From NCBI RefSeq assembly GCF_000002985.6, contig NC_003279.8, positions 13,950,001 through 14,014,000 of the forward strand: a stretch of 64,000 bases of DNA. Reading direction: 5' to 3'. The notes under the pieces were generated by a model. The model did no database searches and was not told the origin of the DNA. It saw only the letters and a list, made by a program, of their open reading frames with translations. The stretch's first letter is position 1; each line of letters starts with the position of its first letter. This DNA is from Caenorhabditis elegans (taxonomy: Eukaryota; Nematoda; Chromadorea; Rhabditida; Rhabditidae). The position numbers and the translations under genes are program-made. This document shows, one piece after another, positions 1 through 10,562 of this stretch.

Positions 1-1103
1 GGGGCTTTTTGGTTGAAAAACTGATTTTCTGAATTAAATTTGAAGATTTAACGCTGAAAAATCAACGTTTGGGAGCTTTTAAGTGGGAAATTGAGTTATT
101 GTTACGTTTTTCTATTGAAAAACCGCGCATTTTTGAACATTTATAGTGGAAAAAATTGATTTTTCTACTGAAAATAGGAATTTTTGTGGATTTTTAGTGG
201 GAAAAATGGATATTTGATGTTTTTTGGGCTGAAAAATCGGAATTTTTGAATATTTTTAGAAAAATGTGATTTTGCTCTAGAAAATGGAGGTTTTTCATTG
301 AAAAATTAGTAAAAATATGAGGTTTTTGACGGAAAAATCGGATTTTTCGTGGGCTAAATGAATTTTTTGATGTTTTTTGTGCTGAAAAATCGGAAGTTTT
401 GGGCTTTTTCATTGTGAAAACTGATTTTCTAAAATAAATTTAAAGTGTTAACGTTGAAAAATTCGGAATTTTTGGGCTGTTTAGGTGCAAAAACGGATTT
501 TGAAGTTTTTTGTGCTGAAAGATCGGATTTTTTTGGCTTTTTAGGAGGAAAAATGGATTTTTGATGTTTTTTCCCCTGAAAAATCACAATTTAGGGGCTT
601 TTTAGTGGGAAAAATGAATTTTATCGCAGAAATTGATGAGTTTCTGCCGAAAAATCGGAATTTTTCGGATTCTTAGGGCGAAATACGATTTTTTGATGTT
701 TTTTCACCTGAAAATCGGAATTTTAGTGATTCTCGTGAGGAAAATAGGGTTCTGTTCAAGTTTTTGCGGAAAAAATGATTTCCCAATGGAAAATTAAAGT
801 TTCTTCGATGAAAATTAGGATTTTCATTTTTTTTTTTAAGAAAAATAAATTTTTATGAGAAAACGAACGTTTTTGACTGAAAAATCAAAATTTTCAGAAA
901 TTCCAGAGAGAAAAATGGAATTTCTGAGGAAAATTGGCGTTTTTTTCACTGAAAATCGCAATTTATCGGACTTTTCATGGGAAATACGATTTTTACGAGA
1001 ACTGTAACGTTTTTCAGTGGAAAATTCGATTTCTAGCAGGGTTTATCGATAAAATATCGGTTTTTAACCAATTTTTAGTCCATTTTCCTCGAAAAATACG
1101 CAC
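1..1103 (-). other. long AT-rich intron with degenerate internal repeats
   Basis: No coding exon is visible. The stretch repeats variants of a roughly 50-60-base unit built on GAAAAATCGGATTTTT on the plus strand, diverged enough to break any frame. A good splice donor (GTGCGT on the minus strand, at 1103) opens it, so it is read as intron of the zinc-finger UBP gene, whose catalytic exons should lie beyond the window's left edge. Confidence 0.55.
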
Positions 1104-1628
1104 TGAAAAGGCTGTGCCGGTATAGTCGGCCCGTCGCCTCCCTCCATAACGTCTTCCCGGTCGAAAAGGAGCTTCAGCGATTTTAGAACTCCATATAAAG
1201 ATGGCTCAAAGTCCAGTGACACTTCATCATCACAGGAATAGCAGTAAAGCTCGAAAGAAATGCAATCAATGACGACTGGGTGGCTGGTTTCTTCAAAATG
1301 ATGCAAAGCGTGGCCCGAGTCGTTTCTTCCGCACAGAATTCGTCCGCAAGTGAGGCACATCAGCGATTTATTGCAATTATCGCATTCGTCGCAGAAGGTT
1401 TTAATTATTTCCTGGTTTCTGGAAGAAAAACGAGTTTTTAAAGCTATTTTTAGCTTTTTTTAGCCATTTTCTAGCCAAATTTCTCAAAAAAACTCACTTC
1501 ACCACCTTCCCACGATTCGAATTTCCCTCCAAGAACAAATTATTGTCCTCCATGTCCTGTTTCTTGCGGAACATCCCCTTGGGCACACGCTCCACACAAT
1601 CTTCCGCCTTTATATGGGTGCAAAGCAT
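1104..1628 (-). CDS. usp-3: ubiquitin-specific protease, N-terminal UBP zinc finger (partial, USP3-like)
   Basis: Two minus-strand exons, 1628-1498 and 1418-1104, join in frame. The predicted start is MLCTHIKAEDCVERVPKG and the second exon supplies CDECDNCNKSLMCLTCGRI, then CGR, HALHHF and HPVVID. These Cys/His spacings are those of the zf-UBP domain, which in USP3-class deubiquitinases binds the free C-terminus of ubiquitin. A TTTTTTCAG acceptor abuts the ATG, as expected for SL1 trans-splicing or an internal exon. After residue ~148 the frame reaches a stop, so I end the exon at a GTGCGT donor. The Cys-box protease domain is not in the window. The symbol is inferred from family plus head-to-head position beside rps-6, which I recall as the C. 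elegans arrangement; the zinc finger itself is much surer. Confidence 0.62.
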
Positions 1629-2151
1629 CTGAAAAAATTCGAAAATCAGTCAATTTGAGTGTGAGAGCAAAGTTTTGGCACTTAAAACGCGGATAAAAAA
1701 TCGATAATCAAGAAAAACAGCAAATTTTCGGCGGAAATCGAAGAAAAACCGAAAATCGAGTCGGAAAATCGGAAAAGTTTGGAAAAAAATAAAATCCATC
1801 GGACGAGATAGTGTGGGAAAGGTGGGGTGCAGCAGACGACGAGGCGGATGGGGGATGGGTCTCGCCACGAAGGGCGTGCGCCTTTAAACTGGAATTGTCG
1901 TTGGCCTAAAAAGTTTTCGCTCCTTTTTTCATTTTTCCCTCGAATTTTTGGGTGAATTTCTCATTTTTAGGCGAACTTTTCGGTTTTTTTTTCGAATTTT
2001 CAAAATTTTAAATGTTTTCCTGATAGTTTTCCTCCACATTTCGCAGGATATTTGCTTGGAAAATCAAATTTATTAGTTTTAGGCCCATGTTTTCGTTTTT
2101 CGCTTCAGTTTCTCCTTTTCTCACCCCGTTAACTCATTTCCAATGTTTTTC
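1629..2151. promoter_or_regulatory. divergent intergenic region between usp-3-like gene and rps-6
   Basis: About 500 bases separate the two divergent starts. It is AT-rich with a GC-richer patch near 1790-1900 containing GGGTCTCGCC and GCGCCTTTAAAC, a short motif resembling a common Caenorhabditis dispersed repeat (a variant recurs near 15,600-15,650). No TATA or other element can be assigned with confidence; the shared promoter role is inferred from position. Confidence 0.4.
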
Positions 2152-2160
2152 TTCTTGCAG
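2152..2160 (+). promoter_or_regulatory. probable spliced-leader acceptor upstream of rps-6
   Basis: TTCTTGCAG lies 17 bases before the rps-6 ATG with no coding exon upstream on this strand. Nematode ribosomal-protein mRNAs are typically SL1 trans-spliced, so this acceptor probably defines the mature 5' end. It is also a decent cis-acceptor; position is the main argument. Confidence 0.6.
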
Positions 2161-2177
2161 GTAATAATATTTGAGCG

Positions 2178-3145
2178 ATGAGACTTAACTTCGCCTACCC
2201 AGCCACCGGGCTCCAAAAGTCGTTCGAGGTCGATGAGGAGAAGAAGCTTCGCCTCTTCTTCGAGAAGCGCATGTCCCAGGAGGTCGCCATCGATGCTCTC
2301 GGTGACGAGTGGAAGGTTAGCGAGTCACCCAAAAACACAGAAACGAAGTGATGTTTCTGTGTCAAATCCTCATTGTTTCACGTGCTTTTTCTTCGCTGAA
2401 ATGGCTGTGACTAGACATACATTGAGAGTCCCAGTTTTTGTTTTTGAACCGATTCTCGGCTCTTTCAAACGAGTTGCTTTTTTCCAGGGATATGTCGTCA
2501 GAATCGGAGGAGGAAACGACAAGCAGGGATTCCCAATGAAGCAAGGAATTCTCACCAACGGACGTGTTCGTCTTCTCTTGAAGAAGGGACAATCCTGCTA
2601 CCGTGAGCGCAAGAACGGAGAGCGCAAGAGAAAGTCCGTCCGTGGATGCATCGTCGACGCCAACATGTCCGCTCTTTCCCTCGTCATCGTGAAGAAGGGA
2701 GATGGAGAGATCGAAGGACTCACCGACTCCGTTCTCCCACGCAAGCTCGGACCAAAGAGAGCCTCCAAGATCCGCAAGCTCTTCAACTTGACCAAGCACG
2801 ACGATGTCACCAAATACGTCATCACCCACGACAAGACCTTCCCAGATGGTGAGTTTCTTCAATATTCTCTTTAAATTTAGTTTTTAACTGTCTAAATTTC
2901 CAGGAGTCACCAAGACCATCGCACCAAAGATCCAGCGTCTCATCACCCCAGCTCGTATCGCCAGAAAGAAGTACCTTCTCCGCCAGAAGCGCAACCAGAA
3001 GATCAAGATGCGCGATGACGCCGCTGCCTACCACAAGCTCCTCGCCAAGTACTCCAAGGAAGAGCACGACGCCAAGATCGCCCGCAGACGCTCTTCGGCT
3101 TCCCATCACTCCGAGTCCGAGGTCAAGAAGACCAGCAAGAAGTAA
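2178..3145 (+). CDS. rps-6: 40S ribosomal protein S6 (eS6)
   Basis: Three exons, 2178-2315, 2488-2848 and 2904-3145, give 246 residues with every junction in frame. The start [11 protein letters not shown], the central [17 protein letters not shown], the basic [14 protein letters not shown] block, and a Ser/Lys-rich tail ([20 protein letters not shown]) are eS6 hallmarks. eS6 sits on the small ribosomal subunit in the cytoplasm, and its C-terminal serines are the classic S6-kinase sites. Codon use is strongly biased to C/G-ending, translation-optimised codons (AAG, CGC, ATC), unlike neighbouring genes. Introns are short with good GTTAGC and GTGAGT donors and TTCCAG-type acceptors. The gene is intact. 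Confidence 0.98.
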
Positions 3146-4950
3146 ATACTGCTGCTCGTTATTGTTTCCTAATGAAATTGTTGTTAAACTTAAATCTTTT
3201 TTTTTTGTTGTTCACTCCATTCGTCTCACCAATTATATTTGCACCCATTTGTCGTTGTTAATTTTTTTGAATGCTTACTCCGAGTCCTGGCACGCCACTC
3301 AGGGTACTTGGTCGATCCGTTCTTCGCCTGCGGGGCGGATAGCAGGCTTCGCAGCTTTCAAAGCTTTTCGGTTCTTTGCTTGGCTGATAGTTGTATGACT
3401 CAACCGAAGGCGTCTCTCGTGTGACCTTTTTATAAAGAGTCGTTCCATCTAAACGGGAGTCGTCCATTTTTGTGTTAATTCTGCTAAGATAAAGCGCGCT
3501 CCTGAAATTATCTTCCAAAGTGCTGTGATTCTTTTTCAAGGATACGGTAGAAGTCTTGCTATGAGATATCTTCCGCCACAAATATAGGAATTCTCATGTT
3601 TTAATTGTTTCCCAGCAAGACATTGGCCAGTTTTCAACTGAAAATTCATTTTTCGATTAATTCCGGGTGTTGAATTCAAAAATCTGATAGAACTACTGTA
3701 AATTTAATTGAAAATGCAGGAAAAAAGAAGAATTTTTGAATTTTTCAGCATTTTCAACTGGGAAATTAGAATTTTTAATGCAAAAATTAAGTTTGATCTA
3801 GATCCCTGCTCATTAGTGATTTTAGAATGTGAAAAAATTCGTTTTTTGAGAATATATGTACTTAAATAATGCTTTTTCCACATTTTTGTTCACAAATTTC
3901 TTCCAAATTTGGAAATTCAGTGTGGAAACTATCAATTTCTCTACACGAATGTGAGAGACAACCACACGATAATAGGGCGAGTTACACATGTAGATCAAAA
4001 ATTTTGTGACAGTTTTTTGCGATAATGCATTTGCATGCGCGCGGAAAAGTTGTTCATAACCTTTTCCATCGGACTTTTCACTTTTTTTTTTGATTTTGAC
4101 AGTTTTCGTACTTTTTTCTTTCAAAAATTCGTTGAATTTTAGAGATTTTTCCGGTAGGGCTGTAGGTTCCGAAGATTTTTCACCCAGTTTCCCATTTTCA
4201 AGCCGGAAAATCAGTTTTTAGTCGAAATAAGTTTGAATTGGATGAAAATAAGCGATTTCATCCAAAAATCAGTATTTTTATAGAATGTTACGTTCTTGCC
4301 TACGAAAAATCGACTTTTTGGCTAAAATGTTGAATTTTTTACTGCTTTTCCTAGTTTTCCCGTTGATTCTGAGGGGGTGCTGGCCTTCCCCATTGAATTT
4401 TTTGCGCTTCATTGACAATCGCCTGCCGGACAATGAGTAAGAAAGTCGTGTACTCCACACGGACAAATGCATTCAGTTTCAGTTTTACAACTAAAACTGA
4501 GCTGCAACGCGACACGCAACGCGCAGTAAATCTACCCCAGATATGGCCGAGCCAAAATGGCATAGTTCGGCAAACTCTTCCATCTAAAAATATGAGGGAA
4601 GCCAGAACCGCGTGTCATCTATGTGTTTTCGTCTATTTTTCCGGAATTCTCATGCAAAATAAAGTTTTTGTCGTACAAAATTAAATTCGAAAAATCCTTT
4701 TAAAAAAGTTCAAAAAATAACCATAAAAAAGTTAACCACGAAATCAATTTTTCATCAAATTATGTTCATTCTGATGAAAACAAAACAAATGAATGTCTTC
4801 CAAAATGAAAAATATTTACCGAAATTAAAGCAATTTTTTTTTCAAAATAAAAACAAGTTTTGTTTTTCGATTTCCGATTTTAGAAAACGGCTGCCCCATT
4901 ACGGATCTACAAGAAGGACAATTTTTCCCACCCTTCGCTGGTTGGCGGCC
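3146..4950. other. intergenic stretch, no supported gene
   Basis: After the rps-6 3' UTR the sequence is AT-rich with scattered TTTTTCxAAAATC intron-like words. A 107-codon open frame on the minus strand at 3258-3581 has no splice signals or recognisable domain and is not called. A short self-complementary patch near 4460-4505 (CAGTTTCAGTTTT facing AACTAAAACTG) is visible. Nothing else is supportable. Confidence 0.45.
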
Positions 4951-4959
4951 GATAGAAGA

Positions 4960-5510
4960 GTGATGGTTGTAGTTATTGTTGCGAACAACAATGGCTGCAC
5001 ATCAGCCACTCAATGTCCTGCAGGGACCAAGCACCTCCAGGATGGGGAGCTCGGAGATTGCCTCCAGGAGTTTGGGTGTGGAGCTCGAGGGCTACTGCCA
5101 CCTTATATGGAGATGTCTTAAGTTCCTCTGGAGTACTGAAGCAATTTATGAGGTGTTGCACATTTCCATCCTCATCTCCACATTCCAAACATTTTTTGAC
5201 GTCCTCCAATCTTGGCTTTGTATTTCTCAACTAGCGGCGAATGGCCGCATCTGATCCTGGCTAGCTCGCATCTTGTGCTCCTTGGCAGGGTTCGTTCCTC
5301 GTTGTAGTTAACCTTTGGTGGTTCTTCGTTGATAGTTTTATTTATCGGACGGTGTTTTAGGTTTGCGCTGACTTCTGTTCCAGATCCCAACAAGGATGTG
5401 TTGCTGACCTGCGTGTTGCTAGGTAGATCTGTTGATTGACAATCTTGAATTCTTCTTTCAGCGGTAGACATCTTGCTTCTTGATAGATGTGGTCCAGAGC
5501 ATCACGCATT
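4960..5510 (-). pseudogene. LINE ORF2 C-terminal remnant (minus strand), piece 1
   Basis: Minus-strand translation gives RCELARIRCGHSPLVEKYKAK and then KCLECGDEDGNVQHLINC. The LINE at 40-42 kb ends with the matching RVELARIRCGHSTMVPSY and CKKCGDVTGNVEHMLKC. The frame is broken several times. The pattern C-x2-C-x(7-8)-H-x4-C is the zinc-finger tail seen after the reverse transcriptase in several non-LTR clades. Further upstream on the minus strand the remnant reads HIYQEARCLPLKEEF, matching the 41.6-kb LINE segment HIYEETERLPLREEI, so the two remnants belong to related elements. This piece and the one at 6015-6330 are separated by a nested LTR element. Confidence 0.7.
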
Positions 5511-5861
5511 TGAGGCGAGTGGCGCATCCAACTAGTGCCCAACAGATTATTGTCTCTGTTCCAGACGTACACATACTCAGTGTATTCGACACCTTTGGTT
5601 TTGAACCATACGAGAACTCTACCTTTGACAGCGACTTCAGTGCCATTGGCACAGCAGATTTTGTGATGGACCTTTTCGAGATGCGGTTTTCCGAGCATTG
5701 AGGATCCCGATTCCTTCTTCTTTTTCTCAACTTCACGGAAGTCGCTCCTGTCCACCTTGACTCCATCTGCCGAGCGCACACCATGTGCCTCTCCCCTTCT
5801 CTGAACCGACTTATCCAAAGTACGGTGGGTGCAGTGAGTTCTCAATGATCCTGATCGCCAA
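5511..5861 (-). mobile_element. LTR retrotransposon internal fragment (primer site and protease-like segment)
   Basis: Directly after the LTR, on the minus strand, comes TGGCGATCAGGATC, which has the TGG start expected of a tRNA primer-binding site. The following open frame contains ICCANGTEVAVKGRVLVWF and ends in VWNRDNNLLGTSWM, resembling the last strands of a retropepsin domain and the NLLG linker found before reverse transcriptase in Ty3/gypsy-type polyproteins. The rest of pol is absent, so the copy is strongly truncated at its 3' side. The 5511 boundary is approximate and was set where LINE-like residues resume. Confidence 0.55.
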
Positions 5862-6014
5862 TGTTATGTATTGAGCGAGACGACAAAGGAGAGAAGAGTT
5901 TATTACGATAGGTGTAAGAAGTAATGAAATAAGAAAGGTCGCTTACGCGATAAGTTCACAATGACACAAAGGTCACGTCAGTATAAAGATCAGGTTTACG
6001 TTCCGTCCACAACA
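5862..6014 (-). repeat. LTR (153 bp), minus orientation
   Basis: On the minus strand this begins TGTTGTGGACGGAACGT and ends in TACATAACA, giving TG...CA termini and a short terminal inverted repeat. A near-identical plus-strand LTR lies at 27940-28094. Shared internal words include TTATCGCGTAAGCGACC and a CTCGCTCAATAC end. It functions as the promoter and polyadenylation unit of the element. It is nested inside LINE sequence, so it inserted after the LINE. Confidence 0.8.
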
Positions 6015-6330
6015 GTGAATCTTTGGTTAGACCCGCACAAGCTCCTAAGGCGCTCCTGTATGCTATTTTCAGATTCCCATTTATTGGTGTCCAATAGAAC
6101 AGATGTCCATGCTGGGGCACCATAGAGTGTTGTTGGTTTTATTAAGGCGTTTGTCTTACATAACACTAGCTCTCTGTCATTGCCCCAGTTGGTGCCGGCC
6201 ATGAACTTGATGATGCGTGGCTTAATCAGCATGATCTTTGTGACGTTAGCCACGTTTCGAAAATAGTGTTCGGCTTGCGTTGAAGGTACCTCCATTTCCG
6301 AACAAGAGTGTTGGTCACTGCCGTTTGTGA
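6015..6330 (-). pseudogene. LINE remnant (minus strand), piece 2
   Basis: Minus-strand reading gives KFMAGTNWGNDRELVLCKT and PTTLYGAPAWTSVL. The 41.4-kb LINE has the equivalents KALSGTDWGCSKELLLKTF and PVATYASPAWAQLV, the region following the reverse-transcriptase thumb. The segment lies immediately 5' of the nested LTR and continues the LINE remnant at 4960-5510 across it. It is too decayed to encode anything. Confidence 0.72.
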
Positions 6331-6648
6331 AAGACGGGAGCACTGTTGTATTGGTCAAAAATTTCCCATTGACTAAAATGTGATCGATTTCGTGTTTTTT
6401 TCACAGAACCTAGCGAGAAGCTCTCCAGTATCGTTCCTAGGTTCCATGAAATAAGGGCCAATGTAACGTTCGTCGTCTTGCCAAGTCGCTGATTACAAAT
6501 TTGCACTTGCTCTGGCACTCTCCAAAATGTCTTTAATGCTGTCGTAAGTCCCTGATTTCTTCTCAGTTTGAGTCGGCAGTTGGAGCATAGAATCACCGTA
6601 AACTTGAATTTTCGGTTCACTTTCAAGGTGTGCAAAGCGGTGACTAAT

Positions 6649-6822
6649 GTGGCGCCAGGCTGTCCCATTACGATTTGATCTACAAAAATACGGGAATTTT
6701 TTGCCCAAAAAATGTGACTTCGACACGTTCTTAACCATGCAAAATCAGTTGAGAACTCTGCGGCTCTTCTCCCGCACTTTTCGAAGATCAAACCGAAAAG
6801 AGACATTCTGACACCACGTGGT
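6649..6822. mobile_element. fold-back MITE, GTGGTGTCAG...GTCCCATTACGG family, copy 1
   Basis: Left arm GTGGCGCCAGGCTGTCCCAT then a TTTGATCTAC word; right arm the inverse, with GTAGATCAAACC degraded, ending TCTGACACCACGTG. The middle carries TCTTCTCCCGCA. The same family recurs at 30.5, 36.8, 37.1, 37.3, 46.9, 57.5, 57.8 and 61.0 kb. Confidence 0.8.
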
Positions 6823-7198
6823 GACTGAGAAATCGGATCTCTACGATTTTGGGAAGGAGGGTGCTTCGAACTATGAAGCCGACGGCTGTTGAAGGTGCAC
6901 ACACGATAATCTGTTTTTTATTTTGTCCCGAGGCTTCTAAGTCCTATTGACATATGGTTTGGACTCTTAGAAAGCCTCTTCCGACGTGCACGAGGATCTG
7001 TCTTCCCTTTTGCTGTGGCCGAATGCGGAGCAAGGGTGCCAATGTTCCGTAAAAGTTACAGCAACGGGATAACGAGATGTATTGCTGTTTAGAGAAAATT
7101 TTTTGTGTCTGAATAATGACCTTCTAAGAGTATTCGACACTGCCTCCGGACTGCCTGAGACGGTATTCTTTTTAGTCAGATAATTTGCAGAAATCAAA
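6823..7198. promoter_or_regulatory. upstream region of the PB1 gene
   Basis: About 375 bases between a MITE and the ATG at 7199. A TTTTTTATTTTGTCCCG patch lies near 6910. No clear acceptor abuts the ATG. Nothing else identifiable. Confidence 0.3.
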
Positions 7199-10100
7199 AT
7201 GGATCTACTAGTGGAATTATTCGACGGAGTTCTAGGAAGTTCATACTACGTAAGAAAGAACTCATTAATTATTATCCGCATGGTATATTTTAGTTACGCG
7301 ATGGCTGGCTCCCTATTGCTGGAGAATTCATTTGCGAGTTTGTAGAATCTGGTAGGTTGGTTAGGAATGCGATGAGAGGGATCAATGTGAGTTACATATT
7401 TGACGACTCTGAGCTTCATTTTTCAAAATGTACACGTTTGCAGAATCTAGCTAATGTCTGTCAAGAGTTGCACGGGCTTCGGAGACACTACACCTTCGAG
7501 ACTCCTCCGAATGGATATACTGAAGAAGATATGCAGATGGGATTCATAGCGACAGATTGGATGATCTCTACAATACATGATGTAGGTGAAAAATTCTAAT
7601 TCCAAATGAATTGCGTTGAAATTTCAGATTTGCACAAATCATATCGAAGGATTTACGGAGCTTCTTGGATGGATGTCTCGAGAAAATCGCCTACTTGTCG
7701 AATTCGCTTTCAAAGTTAGTTTTGTTCACTTTTCCAAACTTCATTTTTGAAATGGACACAATTACAGTCTCTCAACCTTGTCTACCGTGCCATTACTGAA
7801 AATCCAGGAGGGGGTGCAAATATGGCTGATGAAGATAATGATGATGGTGAAGATGATGATGATAACGAAGAAGAAGATGCTGATCAAGGGTGTCAAGTCC
7901 CGTGTCCCGTTTGCCCCGTTGTCCCGTTTTTTGAGTGTTTTTACGGGAACGGGACGTCCCGCTGTCCCGTTTTTGTAATTTTTACGGGACATTGACACCC
8001 TTGATGCTGATGAAGGAGGTGACGACGACGAAGAAGAAGGGAACCAAGATGTAGCCATGGACTTTCATGAGCAAAACCTTCTTGATCAGCGGGGAAGAGA
8101 GGACAATACAGATTCAGAACACGAGGTGCGTATCACATATTATGATTGAAAAACTAAAAAATATAATTATCAGCTATTTTTCGAATTTTTATGGAAATTT
8201 TCAAAAAAAAAGTTTCAATCCATGAAAATATACCAGGAACAGTTCCTATCCGACTATTTTAAAAGGGAAATTCGACAAAAAGAAACCCAAAAGTAGTTCA
8301 ATTCCAAAAAATTTCACTTTTATCGCAAGGCTTCAATCTAATTTCGATCTAACAATACCATATCGTTTTTTCAACAAAATGTTCATTTGAACTGAAGAAA
8401 ACCCCGAGAACATCTATGGGACGATGCAAGTGAATTTCTCGTCATTTCTCGACACATTTTTTGCAATGCAAGTGTGCGGAGAAATGTCGTGAAATTCGCA
8501 ATTTCTCCGCATTTCTCGACATATGATGAACGATGAGAGACGCAGAGACATGTGTCCCCGCAGGAAACTCCGCCTACTCACCGGACTTTTAACAGGGTGA
8601 AATGCCTTACCACCCTGCGGGGACACATCTCTCATATGTCGAGAAATGCGGAAAAATTGCGGAGAAATTGCGAATTTATTTCTTTAAAATTCGTTATATA
8701 TTTAAAATTTTAGGCACACGAATTTGATGAAAACGAATTCTCAATATCAATGGGTGAAAACAAGGCTATAAAATATTTCAAAAATCGTTTAATTCAAAAT
8801 TCGACTTTTAGAATCAGAGAAATCAAGTTAAAATTTCAATCGAAAAATCAATAATTTTCAGGTACAAAACGATTCGGATTATAGCTCGAATAGCACTAAA
8901 AGTCATTCCCGTAATCCATCGGTTTCCTCAGTTCTTGCTACTAATAATCAAAAATCGGATGATAATGAATCAACGAAGCTTTTCGCCACGAAACTCTCCG
9001 AACTCGAAGCATACCGAACAATGTGCAAGGATCAGATGACATCAATCGAAAGACTTCTGGAACAAGGTGGAGCCAGTTGTATTGTACCACAAGCCACGAT
9101 TCTATCAGTAAAAGCAACACATTTAGCAACAATGACAACTTCTACGATTATTGCAAGACCTGATATTGATGTGGTGAGTTTTTTGTTAAGAATTTTCCTA
9201 ATTTTCTATGAAAATTCGATTTTCTTCCTCAAAAATCCTCGATTTTTCCAGATAATGAATTCAAACGAAGCCACCACGAGCACAGTTCTGAAGGCTCGTC
9301 ACGTCGACTTTGTGCACAAGACGTCGATTCACCACACCAACGACTTGACGCTCATCGACTTGGTGCTCAATGTGCAGTGGCGTTTGGCTCTCCCATCCGA
9401 CGCGAACTTCGTCTTGAAGTACAAAAATAAACGTAGGAATTTCACTGAAAATTGCGATTTGAATTCAATTTTTGTGATTTTTAGAAGGCGATTTGGTGAC
9501 ACTCGTCGTGGATAGCGACCTCCTGATGGTTCTTCACACGTCTGGAGCCACGTTCGACGTGACCGTCGTTGTCGACTCAAGAAATCGTGAAGTAAGGAGG
9601 TTTTTGAGCAAAAACGACAATTTTTGTGCTGAAAATGCAGTTTAAAGAGCTCGCAACTCCCCGAGTTTCAAAATTTGCAGCCTTTTCAACGAAAATATCG
9701 AAATTTCGAGTTTTTTAGTCCAAAAAACTGGTGAAACGCCGAAAAATAGGATGGTTGAGGCTAAGCCAGTTCTGTAGTTTGTAGTGTGAGCCTCAACCAA
9801 TTTTGTTCGAAATTTCACAAAATCTTCGATTTTTGATAAAAACTTGCAGAAATTTCAGCGTTTTACAAATATTATTTTTTTTTAATTTTAAACACAATAA
9901 CGGCGGAAAAATAAGAATTTGTAACACTAAAACTAGTTAAAATTCAATTTTTCTTTCAGATCGACGTTGGAAAGATCATCGACGCTCTCCGAAAGAGCTT
10001 TGAAGCGGCTCCACAATCGACAGTACCTTCCGAGAAAACTCCACCATCGCATACTCCATCGCCACAATCGTTGCGAGGACCCCCCGCCGCCAGTATCAAG

Positions 10101-10441
10101 TTCTCCACGAAACTCTCTCCTGCTGGCTTTTCATGCACCCGGATTTCAAGCTCAAGCTCAACAAAAACGCCGAAAAATAGGATGGTTGAGGCTTTTTTAA
10201 AGAAATTTCAGCGTTTTTATCGATTAAAACAAAATTATGCAAAGATTCGGATTTTTTCAAAATTTTAAAGACAAAATGGTTAAAAATTAAAGTTTGTAGT
10301 ACTAAAGCTAGGGAAAAACGAATTTTAATTCAATTTTTCTTTCAGCTCGACACTCTCCGCTGCCTCCAGCACTCGTGTATGCCAGTTCGCCGAACACTGA
10401 AAATGAGGCCTCACCAACATCGCCACTTGCTGTATTTTAAA
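7199..10441 (+). CDS. protein with C-terminal TFG-like PB1 domain, interrupted by a palindromic insertion
   Basis: Exons proposed at 7199-7249, 7294-7386, 7444-7581, 7628-7714, 7768-8125, 8862-9173, 9252-9432, 9485-9591, 9960-10092 and 10347-10441; phases agree apart from the insertion. The N-terminal ~140 residues are helical and unrecognised (for example [16 protein letters not shown]). A Glu/Asp-rich stretch follows, then a predicted coiled coil ([15 protein letters not shown]). The PB1-like domain has [16 protein letters not shown], then VLKYKNKQGDLVTLV and DSDLLMVL, matching the TFG family's IHNEDITYDELVL and KYKDEDGDLITI. PB1 domains oligomerise; TFG acts at ER exit sites. A 121-bp element at 7884 shifts the frame in the acidic exon, so this allele may be null or the region may be spliced around. 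The N- and C-terminal halves could be two genes; the long 8126-8861 intron with a fold-back is the place to doubt. Confidence 0.6.
7884..8004. mobile_element. 121-bp palindromic MITE inside a coding exon
   Basis: Ends are TCAAGGGTGTCAAG... and ...TTGACACCCTTGA, with TCCCGT/ACGGGA repeated inside. It is flanked by a 6-bp direct repeat TGCTGA (7878-7883 and 8005-8010). Insertion plus duplication adds 127 bases, shifting frame; within the element the host frame also ends at a TGA near 7991. The flanking exon reads through cleanly as acidic codons once the element is ignored. Confidence 0.85.
8480..8690. mobile_element. fold-back element in intron of the PB1 gene
   Basis: Left arm GAAATTCGCAATTTCTCCGC then ATTTCTCGACATATGA and a GTGTCCCCGCAGG word; right arm the inverse, CCTGCGGGGACAC then TATGTCGAGAAATGCGG and GGAGAAATTGCGAATTT. 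A related half-copy with GAGACGCAGAGAGATGTGTC lies at 45,740-45,770. Confidence 0.75.
9751..9805. repeat. small palindromic repeat (GGTTGAGGCT ... AGCCTCAACC)
   Basis: The word AGGATGGTTGAGGCT faces TGAGCCTCAACC around TGTAGTTTGTAG. Related sequence recurs at 10,180-10,200 and 12,268-12,475, including AAACTACA cores, so it is a short dispersed intronic repeat rather than coding sequence. Confidence 0.5.
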
Positions 10442-10457
10442 GTATTTAAAAAATTGA

Positions 10458-10562
10458 GACATTTTTATTATATTTTGTGACATTTTTATTATATTTTGTG
10501 ACATTTTTATTATATTTTGTGACATTTTGATTATATTTTGTGACATTTTTATGATATTTTGT
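10458..10562 (+). repeat. 21-bp tandem repeat in the 3' region of the PB1 gene
   Basis: Five near-identical copies of GACATTTTTATTATATTTTG(T) directly follow the stop codon at 10439-10441. One copy has GATTATA and the last has ATGATA. The unit is AT-only apart from the GTGAC boundary and may supply the 3' UTR. Confidence 0.85.

Noticed and set aside
2340-2405. C/D-box-like words (AGTGATGT ... GCTGA) in rps-6 intron 1, a possible snoRNA
   Set aside because: Ribosomal-protein introns do host snoRNAs, but the C box is imperfect, there is no good closing stem next to the boxes and no guide complementarity I can verify.
3258-3581. 107-codon minus-strand open frame downstream of rps-6
   Set aside because: No domain, no splice context and no start-region signals; length is reachable by chance here.
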